Positions 55,553 to 64,000 of a DNA stretch of 64,000 bases are shown here, one piece after another. Both the position numbers and the translations under genes were made by a program. Every line of letters begins with the position of its first letter. The first letter of the stretch is position 1. The stretch comes from Podarcis raffonei (taxonomy: Eukaryota; Chordata; Lepidosauria; Squamata; Lacertidae). A model generated the notes under the pieces. It had not been told where the DNA came from. It did not search any database and saw nothing but the letters and a program-made list of their open reading frames with translations. Location of the stretch: positions 54,906,001 through 54,970,000 of the forward strand of contig NC_070613.1 of NCBI RefSeq assembly GCF_027172205.1. The letters run 5' to 3'.

Positions 55553-56477
55553 TATAATGAAGAATCATGTTATGATGTACTTATTTCATATTTTTTTATT
55601 ATTAAGTGTGTTACACTCTGCAAAATTCGTACACTTTTTTTGGTGTATCTGCAAGGAAAGGAACCCACTAACATATCACCAAATAGCACAGTACATAAAA
55701 AGTCAGCTCAAAATGTACATTCGTAAGGTTATGGGTCAGGAAAGAGGAACATATTTCAACTTTAGAGCAGCGTTAACTCTTGAACAATTTCCCAGGGGAC
55801 ACACACCAGTGGTGAATGGAGGAAGAAACAAAGGTCGGCAGAAGTATGAATGGAAATACTGCATTACCTTTGTATAGTAGGGTAGTTTATACATACACTC
55901 ACAAATTTTCAGACCTTCCTCTTTGAAAGCTGGATACACTTTGAAAGCGAGGATTCTCTAAATGCCAGAGAGACTGTGTCATGTGACTTACAATATATCA
56001 TGACTTGCATTTTGCTCACCCTGGTTGCTGGGAGAATAGAGCCACGTCACAAGGCTTTTATGTAAACCTAGACTATGTGCAGCTGATAGCTTTTCTCAGA
56101 CTTGAAAGCAACATTGTAGAGCTATCCTTGCCCATTGTAAACACATTAATTATTTCTGTCCTGATAGTCTCTTCGATCAGAATGCCTTTGCAAGCTTCTT
56201 AGAGCTTCAAGCAGAACTCTGCAAACTAAGTACAGTATGACCATCACTTCCGAAAGAGACATGTGCATACTGCATATATACATTGAGGTGATTGTCTTTC
56301 CATCTGTGGAGGCACTCCCGCAATGATCAACACTTTCCCATGCCTTTGATAGTTTATGGAACTTTATTTAAGCATTAAAATAATAACACACCTGTTTTTT
56401 TAGTGGGAGCGAATGGCTCATGTTCACATATCAGTGTTCACATAGCCCATTAAAAAGTGTGTGTAAAGAATTAATAG
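55553..56477. other. Intergenic, no recognised element
   Basis: Nothing nameable; the open frame at 55557-55877 is not supported by any recognised domain. Confidence 0.4.
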
Positions 56478-56837
56478 TAAAGGTAAAGGGACCCCTGACC
56501 ATTAGGTCCAGTCGTGACCGACTCTGGGGTTGCGTGCTCATCTCGCTCTATAGGCCGAGGGAGCCGGCGTTTGTCTGCAGACAGCTTCTAGGTCATGTGC
56601 GAACATGACTAAGCCGCTTCTGGCGAACCAGAGCAGCACACGGAAACGCCGTTTACCTTCCCGCCGGAGCGGTCCCTATTTATCTACTTGCACTTTGACG
56701 TGCTTTTGAACTGCTAGGTTGGCAGGAGCAGGGACCGAGCAACGGGAGCTCGCCCTGTAGTAGGGATTCAAACCGCCAACCTTCTGATCGGCAAATCCTA
56801 GGCTCTGTGGTTTAACCCACAGCGCCACCCGTGTCTC
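56478..56837 (-). repeat. Sauria SINE 12 with 13-bp target duplication
   Basis: GTAAAGGTAAAGGGACCCCT through GCGCCACCCGTGTCTCC. AAAGAATTAATAG flanks both ends. Confidence 0.95.
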
Positions 56838-57819
56838 CAAAGAATTAATAGACCATGTCTATTTGGAATCTTTTTCAAGACATTTTGAGAACCTCTTAGG
56901 GTTATAAAATAGCACACAGGCATTCTAAATAAATAATAAATAGGTTTATCCCTCTCCAAAAAGTGCTGCGTTCAAGAACACTTAAAAAAAAATCTCTTTC
57001 CCACTTTCTATATGCTTGTGTGAGTGTGCGCACGAAACTGACAGCTTGAAATCCAGCCTTGCTGATTTCCCCCCACTACTCTGACTTGAATGGGATGTGA
57101 GGAAATGTCCGTCATGAAGCAGACAATCAAGTGCACACTGCTCTCCCCCAGCTCTTGTTCTGTTATTTTATTTGCAGGGAGATGCCCCAGTAGCGGGAAG
57201 AGGGGAGACCTTGCTCCTGTCGCTTCACAGAAACAATTGTCAGCATTGTTTGCACATAGCTGCTCTTCTTATGTTTCTTCCTTGTGGAACATGTTAATAT
57301 GCACAACATGAAACATGACCTCTTCCAAAATGTATGCACTCCTGATCAAGTGATTGCATTGATGCCTCCCACCTCCACCATCCCCAAGATTATATAAAGA
57401 ATGCTTTCTGGCAGCTTCATATCCCTGAATGACTCCACTGCATTGGAGAGCCAAGGTCAAGTGGAGCCATTCAGACACTGAACTGATTGTGAGAGTAGAC
57501 CGTTATAGAACTGAAAGGCACATTCCCATGATTAATCTGTGTGACCTACACTGGCAAAGCTCTATGAATGCAAATTTAGATATATAAATCATCATAATTT
57601 GATTAAAGGGGAGGAAAACAGATGTGCAATGCTGTCTTGGAAATGGCACTATATTGTTTCTGGTTGAACCATGAATGCATGCCAAGTAAAGTCAGCAAAA
57701 TATATTTTGATGAATGACAAAGAATGGAAAGCAAAATTTTATACCTCAGCAAGTAGTTTTTTGCCTCCCGCAGCACTAGCCTTTTATCTAATGAATGGTA
57801 AATCAATAGAGAGTCAATA

Positions 57820-58070
57820 CAACTGTACCTTGGTTTTCAAACAGCCTAGTTCTCGAATGTTTTGGCTCCCGAACGATCGAAACCCGGAAGTGACTGTTCC
57901 AGTTTTCGAACGTTATTTTGGAAGCCGAATGTCTGACAGGGCTTTTGCAGCTTCCGATTGGCTACAGCAGCTTCCTGCAGCCAATCTGAAGCTACAATTT
58001 GGTTTTTGAACATTTTGAAAGCCGAAAGGACTTCTGGAACGGATTCTGTTTGACTTCCAAGGTACGACTG
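57820..58070. mobile_element. Tigger-like (TcMar) MITE 4, different subfamily
   Basis: CAACTGTACCTTGGTTTTCA to complement CAGTCGTACCTTGGAAGTCA, TA on both sides. The interior has GTTTTGGCTCCCGAACG-type sequence not shared with copies 2, 3 and 5. Confidence 0.8.
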
Positions 58071-58669
58071 TACAGAGATCTTTGTAAAATGGCTATGGAG
58101 TTCAGCAGAAGTAAGCCTCGTTCAGACCTCTTTAAAAGGACCGCAGTGACCCCACGGGTTAGGGCACCGAGGGCTCATTTTATCGCCTACTGTGAAAGTC
58201 AGGGTTTCTACGGCCAAACCTTGCAGGGGGCAATTTGCTGGTGTTTGACGTCGATGTCGGGTTTTGGGCAAAACATTATTTCCAAGGGAAACAGCTGAGT
58301 AACATTCAACATAATACCTGGTCGCACAGCTAGCTATTCCTAGCAGAATACATTCCTTTTCTTGTGCTTGTGTTATATTTTTGTACCTGAAGAAAAAACA
58401 GAAAATGATGGACATTGTTCATTTTTTAAAAATAATGCAAGAGATGGGAGGCAGGAATCTTTACCGCTTACCTTAGGAATCTGTGATGATAAGCAACTGT
58501 TTAATGTATTTTCATAAGGTTGATTGACCCTGGCATTTTTCTCTCCTTTCTTTTTTCTTTTTCTTTCTTTGTCCTATATTCAGATTTCTCTAATGGCTTC
58601 AAGAACAGGGTTGCACTGTCAGAGAAACCATGGAGGTTTCTGCAGTTGCAATCTCTCTTGAAGGCCATA

Positions 58670-58870
58670 ATTTGGACTGTGGTTTCCTCAAGCACCACCC
58701 ACCCCATTTGCACCCAAAGGATCCCGGGAACTGCAGTCTATTAAGGGTGCTGAAAGTCGTTAGGTGGCGACGATTTCCTCTCACAGAGCTAGAGTTCCCA
58801 ACAGGCAAAAATAGCCCTCTTTTAAACAGGCCTTTCACTGATTGACATGCAATGCTCTTTTAAAATGTGG
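58670..58870. mobile_element. hAT-like MITE fragment (GGATCCCGGGAACTGCAGTC)
   Basis: Diverged relative of 7705-7880. CTCACAGAGCTAGAGTTCCC in the middle and CTTTTAAACAGG at the right fit that family. Confidence 0.4.
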
Positions 58871-59070
58871 CAGGGAGAATTATGGGGTTCTTTTTATTTT
58901 GATGACTTATCTTGTGTTTTTATATTGTTATTTCATGTGGTGGGTTTTCCCCAAAAATTTTTTTATTAAAGATTTATTAGTTTACAAAAACACGTGCCTT
59001 GTCTTTTTTCAAGTTGTGTTTTCTACAGATCAGTTTCATTTGTTGTGAGACATTAGTGTGTCATATGATT

Positions 59071-59130
59071 TTATGTTGTGAACCGTCCTGAGGGCTGTAG
59101 GCGCAGGGCGGTAGACAAATTTAAATAATG
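59071..59130 (+). mobile_element. L2-type LINE tail scrap
   Basis: TTGTGAACCGTCCTGAGGGC and GCAGGGCGGTAGACAAATTT are a diverged L2 tail. Confidence 0.45.
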
Positions 59131-59239
59131 TGGGATTTAGTCGCAGGTAAGCAGGTTTAGGCTTGGACTGTGCCTCTCCGTCTTGGAGGGAAACGCGCTT
59201 CCTTAGAAAAACAACCACCTTAAATGTCAGTTTCTAAAC

Positions 59240-59345
59240 CTAGACTTGCGAAGCTTTCAAGGCCTTTTGAACTATGGCTCCCATCACCCCTGACCATTGG
59301 CCACGCTCACTGGGGCTGATGGGAGTTGGAGTCCAACAGCGCCAG
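59240..59345. mobile_element. hAT-like MITE fragment (TGGCTCCCATCACCCCTGAC)
   Basis: Hairpin of ATGGCTCCCATCACCCC and GGGGCTGATGGGAGTTGGAG, with GGCCTTTTGAA/CGCCAGGCCTG ends. It lies about 350 bp upstream of ANLN exon 1. Confidence 0.45.
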
Positions 59346-59419
59346 GCCTGCAACGAAGTCGTAAAAACAGCCTCGCCTGAATGGCTAACGCTCCCGTCCG
59401 TCATCCTCTTCACCCACCC

Positions 59420-59699
59420 GCTCCCTTCAGGCGGCGCGCGCTGTTTCATTCGGGATAGCGGGGAGGCGGAAATGCGCATGCGTTCTCGGGGAAGTGCCCC
59501 TCCCACTCCGCCCACCGTCCCTTGAGAGTTTTAACCTTAGGCGTAGTTCGGGCAGGGCGGAGCCGGCGCATGCGCGGTGCGCGACCCGGCTGTGGCAGGC
59601 GCTGAAATTCAAAATTGGACGGCGGTTTGCCGCCGCGGAGGCTCAAAAGGGAGAGGCCGTTTCGGGAGCCAGACGCGGCGAGGGAGTTCGGTGGCGGAG
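59420..59699 (+). promoter_or_regulatory. ANLN: ANLN promoter / 5' UTR with CHR, CCAAT and E2F-like sites
   Basis: The region is CG-rich. About 80-90 bp before the ATG lie TTCAAA at 59608-59613 (reverse of the CHR motif TTTGAA), ATTGG at 59614-59618 (inverted CCAAT) and TTTGCCGC at 59626-59633 (fits E2F TTTSSCGC). These are sites used by DREAM/MuvB- and E2F-controlled late cell-cycle genes, the class to which ANLN belongs. The motifs are short and functional use is inference. Confidence 0.6.
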
Positions 59700-59717
59700 A
59701 TGGACCCCTTCACTGAG
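59700..59717 (+). CDS. ANLN: ANLN first coding exon (MDPFTE)
   Basis: ATG GAC CCC TTC ACT GAG is followed directly by gtgagc. Human anillin begins [20 protein letters not shown], so the exon ends after the same residue E. Anillin is the actin-, myosin- and septin-binding scaffold of the cytokinetic ring. Only six codons are visible; the KLLERTR exon was not found before 64000 and must lie to the right. Position next to MATCAP2 and the GC-rich upstream region support the call despite the short match. Confidence 0.88.
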
Positions 59718-60080
59718 GTGAGCGGCGCCCGCTGAGGGAGGTCCGGGGGGGGCGGGAAGGAAGCGGGGCGCTTCGTCCCCTCTCTCTGGGCGCCTCAGCT
59801 TTGCCTGGGAGAAGAGGGCAGGAGGCGGGCAAGGCATTCCTCTCCCTCACGCTTGGCTTTAATTGGGCCCAGGTGGGGTTTTTTTTGGGGGGGGGGGTTG
59901 CCTTTAAGTCGCTTCGGGTTGTCCTGCGATCCTCGGATGGAGGGCGGAATAAAAAGTCAGTCCATCATCATCATCAAGTGATTGGCTGATTTAATAAACC
60001 AAATTAAATGTTGGAAAGCGGATTTGATCCTGAAGGGTGGTATAGAAATTATAATAACATATAATGTATAGTTACAGATA

Positions 60081-60250
60081 GGTAGCCGTGTTGGTCTGCC
60101 ATAGCCAAAACAAAAAAAAATTTTTCCTTCCAGTAGCACCTTAAAGACCAACTAAGTTAGTTCTTGGTATGAGCTTTCGTGTGCATGCACACGAAAGCTC
60201 ATACCAAGAACTAACTTAGTTGGTCTTTAAGGTGCTGCTGGAAGGGAAAT
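60081..60250. repeat. Spacer-free palindrome made of an interspersed repeat
   Basis: The arms 60125-60185 and 60186-60246 are reverse complements with about two mismatches and meet at GTGCATGCAC. GTAGCCGTGTTGGTCTG precedes (60088). The unit CACCTTAAAGACCAACTAAG is an interspersed amniote repeat I recognise but cannot assign. Confidence 0.85.
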
Positions 60251-62716
60251 TTTTTTTATATATAATGTATACAGCGAGTAACAAATGTAGTAAATAATAA
60301 TGAATGTAAGTGGACTTCGTCCTGGCGGCCCTTCCTCGGGCTGCGTCCCTACTCGAGAGTAATAGCATTGGAGTCGTGGCAGCACCTCTGAGTAAACCTA
60401 GCCAACGAGGCTGCCTTTCTGGGCTTGCAACCCCCCTTGCGCTCAGTTGGGTTTCTCTCTCCGCCCCTTCGTTAGACCTCTCCGCCCCCGGAACGTTTTA
60501 TTTGTTTTAATGCCAAATCTGTGTGCCTTTTGCCGTTCTTCCTGGCTTGGGGCGCGGGGGGCTTTTGGGACACGATCTATGTCTCCCTCGGTTAAAGACA
60601 AAGCAATGCTTTTGAAACGAATCCCAGTTGTAAAGCTGAAAGTCGACCCCGCAGAAACTGGCGCTTAGTCAGTGATCTGGCTTAGGGTGTTTGAGGATCT
60701 GCTTACTCCTGGGGACCTGGAGCTCTTGGTTTGTTTGTTTGAATCCCTGACCGTATTCTTTGCTCCGGGTCCTAATACAAAAGCCAGCAAAGGAAAAGGG
60801 CAAAGCAACATAATTCAAATAGCTAACTCCAAGCACGTTGATTTTCCACTTTCATTCTTTCCAAACTGCCTCTTTTCTCTTGTCGTGACTCAGAGGAGGG
60901 AAATGAGACTGATGGGTGTGGCATTTCCAAATAGCTGTTCTTTTGCGCTGGTCAGAATGACTGCAGGAATACAGAAGCAAACGATGGCACTCACTTTTTC
61001 CTGAATTATTCCAAGAGTTCACTTAAATGCTTCTAAAAGTAACTTAAACATTTGGGAAGTCGATGAGATTCTGGAACTATATAATAAAGCACAGCACTGC
61101 CTATTTTTTAATGCTTATTTTTTAAAAAACAGTAATCTACTAGGTGTCATGTAAAAATACATTTCTGTATTTTTATGGTGATATATTAAAAAAAACCTGT
61201 TGACCTTTAAACGTGTCACATTCAAATGTGGAATGAAATGATATTAGTGTCTGCATGCAGAGCATGAAAATTACTCTTTACCACTTAGAAGTGCCCAAAG
61301 TATACTAAGTGCTGAATAAATACTTAAAGGTAAGACTGTCTTTGTCCACAAGCTCTTAAACAGAAAGGAAGGTACTGATGCATTATGTTGTCTTTAATTT
61401 GAAATGGATCTTTACAGTGCAATACTGTGTTTACTCTAAAACAAGTCCCATGGAGCTTTGTGGGATTTACTTCAAGAAAGTTGTGCATAGGATTGACAGA
61501 TCTCTAAAATGTCAAAACCTTTGAAACTTGCACAAATTCCTTGTGTTCTTTACTACTTCAAAGCTGCAGTCGTTCTGAAAGTAAGGCCAACAGAACACAG
61601 CACAACTTAACTCTGAGTAAATATGTGGAACACTCTCAAGGTGCCCTCGGCAGCTCGGTGCTAACTGAATTTAAATTATATTTTAGCGGTCTTTCAGCTT
61701 ACACAATGAGGGGTGTGTCAGAATCGACGGTTATCTTCTTGCTTCTGATGCTGCATTCAAACATTCAGTTTTTCTCCTTAATTGGAAGTGAAGGACTTGA
61801 TGAGACTAGTTCTGAAGAGATCCCGTTTTCAAGTTCTGTTTATTAAACAACTTCAGTGTGCTATGTGCTGGAAATCTTCCAGCTGATCCACACCCTTCTT
61901 AGAGATGCAGTTGTACTTCTTTTTGAGTTCAGAGCAATCAAACCTGATTTGAATTGTTGATTTAAAATCGTTTGCAGTATTGGATGCTGTGCTAATCTTT
62001 AAAGCATCTGGAACTTGAAAAGGATATTTCACTAGTTTTACAACTTCATCTTTTTTTTTAATAACCATGCCAGTCTTCTGCCAAAAGTCCTCCTTCCAGT
62101 ACAATGGAAAAGGCAGATTGCTTTGACAGGCAAGCTTTTATTAAAACTTATTGCCTCAAGGAAACCTTATGCTTTTCCCTGTGGAGTTCTCTGATGTGAA
62201 GGAAAACAACTCCAAACACATGGAAAAAGTATCTTGATTTCTGCATGCACCATGTCTTTCTTTACACTTTTTTATTAATGTAGAGAAGTAAAGCAGAACA
62301 CTTTACACATTTGTAAGCTCTACATTCTTGAACACATTTTGGAATAAGAACTAAATATTGTTTTTAATTAGCAGTAAACTATTAAAGTCAAATTCAAGAA
62401 CTAGCTTACGGAGATGGGACTACTGCATTAGAAGATAGAAAAGTGCATTTTTAATTTTTGAATTGATAATAGTTGGGTTTCATATTCTTCTTGCTTCCTT
62501 TGCCTTGGGCATCATCATAATCTACACTGAAGTCCAGTATTGCTTCTCTCTACTTGGACCTGAATTCTCATCGCTTGGTTTGCATATTGTATTTAACTCT
62601 TAATATTGCAGTGTCAGCAGTTTTCAAATGAAAGCTTTTGACCTTGAATTTTTTCAAGCTCTGCTCCGGATGCCCAGTAACTCATAATATATGTTCCTCC
62701 TTGAAATATGGCAATA
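60251..62716. other. ANLN intron 1, mostly unrecognised
   Basis: Short foldback MITE near 61417-61497. The minus-strand open frame at 61853-62104 has no in-frame ATG until its 13th codon. The second ANLN exon (KLLERTRA) was not found. Confidence 0.5.
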
Positions 62717-62942
62717 CAGTGGTATCTCGGGTTACATACGCTTCAGGTTACACACTCCGCTAACCCAGAAATAGTGCTTCAGGTTAAGAACTTTGCTTCA
62801 GGATAAGTACAGAAATCGGGCTCTGGCGGCGCAGCAGCAGCAGGAGGCCCCATTAGCTAAAGTGGTGCTTCAGGTTAAGAACAGTTTCAGGTTAAGAACG
62901 GACCTCCAGAACGAATTAAGTACTTAACCCGAGGTACCACCG
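62717..62942. mobile_element. Tigger-like (TcMar) MITE 5
   Basis: CAGTGGTATCTCGGGTTACA to complement CGGTGGTACCTCGGGTTAAG, TA on both sides. Very similar to copy 3 at 55311. Confidence 0.88.
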
Positions 62943-63189
62943 TAATGGCCTTTTTTCATATGGATTTGGTAAGGATTGTAAAGCAGTCTGCACACTGTGA
63001 CTTTAATTCATGCTTGAATATATAGTACAGTTGATGCATTCCACTTGTTTATAGGTCTCATTTAGAGTTTGTTAATAATGCACATTTGTGGATAGTTCCC
63101 ATGATGGCTATTCTCTACAGCTGGAGGCAGTAATGCTTCGGAATACCAGTTGCTGGAAACTACAGGAGGGGAGAGTGTTCTTTTATTTG

Positions 63190-63295
63190 AATCCTGCTTG
63201 CAAGTTTCACACAGGCGTCTCGCACTGCGAGAACAGGATGCTGGACAAGATGGGCCTTTGGCCTGATCCAGCAGGCTCCTATGTTATTGCATATC
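63190..63295 (+). repeat. SINE/LINE 3' end fragment (GGATGCTGGACAAGATGGGC)
   Basis: GAACAGGATGCTGGACAAGA followed by CCTGATCCAGCAGGCTC is a common squamate retroposon tail; family uncertain. From 63296 to 64000 I recognise nothing further. Confidence 0.5.
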
Positions 63296-64000
63296 TCTAC
63301 AGTTCTCCAGATTAGCTGAGAATCAGTATGGGTACATGCAAAGATATATCCTTTATGCCGCTTCTCTTCTGCCCTGTGTCCCAATTCAGCAACAGGATGA
63401 GTGTGTTCAGGGGTGGAGGTGCTGGTGATAGAAAAGAGTTGGAGAAAGTTGTGCCCTTGCACGTATCACCATGGACAAACTTTGAATGGAAGGGAAGCAA
63501 AAAGGGAGCATTTCTGCATCATAATCTGTCTTCACTTCTACGCAGTGGTGAAGCTGCATGCTCTGGCACCGAGGAAGGAGAGCAAATGGGGCATGGCATG
63601 CTGCCTGCGGGGGTGTGGCGCCCGGGGTGTTGGGGGGCGTGGGGGTGGCCGTGAAGGTACCCCACTCCCCGATGGTGCCAGGGGTGTGGTGCTCCCCCCG
63701 TTCCTCCGCCAGTGGTGCTACACTCAACATGTTGGCCTACTTCTACATGAAGTGGCTAGTCACTTACACCAAATAATGCCACGGGTTCTAGCCTGCTGAA
63801 TTTGGATATTCAGATACCAGCAGTTGGGCTCCACAAGCCACAGAGACCTCCTGTGTTTTGTTATCATTATTAGTCAGCCAGGGGCACATATTAATGCACT
63901 CAGTATACCCCAAATAGGAAAATGGGGGCTCTTTCAATAACTGCACCTAGCTTCTGGGACTTCTGAGGAAATAAAGAAAAGAGCATTTTTGAGTGCTACT

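Noticed and set aside
61853-62104. Lys-rich 83-codon minus-strand frame
   Set aside because: The first codon is TTG, the first ATG is at codon 13, no splice or promoter context was found and I recognise no homologue. A translated search showing a conserved protein would revive it.

Overview
This window is vertebrate nuclear DNA from a squamate reptile. The evidence is at least twelve Sauria-SINE copies (tRNA-headed, BovB-like tail), together with LINE-1, L2 and CR1 fragments and several families of foldback DNA transposons. A lacertid-like lizard is a guess only. The genes are split by introns, so most long open frames here are chance or antisense shadows.

Three host genes were recognised by reading exons against protein sequences I remember. 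EEPD1 (plus strand) enters already in progress from the left; its last six coding exons lie at 4005-26332, followed by a short 3' UTR. MATCAP2 (KIAA0895, minus strand) appears complete: seven coding exons between 50874 and 33256 join in frame into a 517-residue metallopeptidase with an HEIGTH zinc motif. ANLN (plus strand) begins near the right end; only its first coding exon (MDPFTE, 59700-59717) is inside, behind a GC-rich promoter. EEPD1 and MATCAP2 are tail to tail; MATCAP2 and ANLN are head to head about 8.8 kb apart. The order EEPD1-MATCAP2-ANLN matches human 7p14 as I recall it.

Region by region: 1-26.6 kb is EEPD1 exons and large introns carrying L2 and L1 pieces, Sauria SINEs, hAT and TA-flanked foldback elements and one solo-LTR-like fossil. 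26.6-33.2 kb is the gap between the two 3' ends, which may include MATCAP2 3' UTR. 33.2-51 kb is MATCAP2. 51-59.6 kb is intergenic with few recognisable elements. 59.6-64 kb is the ANLN promoter, first exon and start of intron 1.

I found no CRISPR array, operon, functional tRNA/rRNA gene or novel defence-like system. The most notable observations are a TA-flanked transposon inserted one base inside an EEPD1 splice donor, a spacer-free palindrome of about 120 bp in ANLN intron 1, a Sauria SINE nested in an L2 tail, and many elements with intact target-site duplications that define them precisely.
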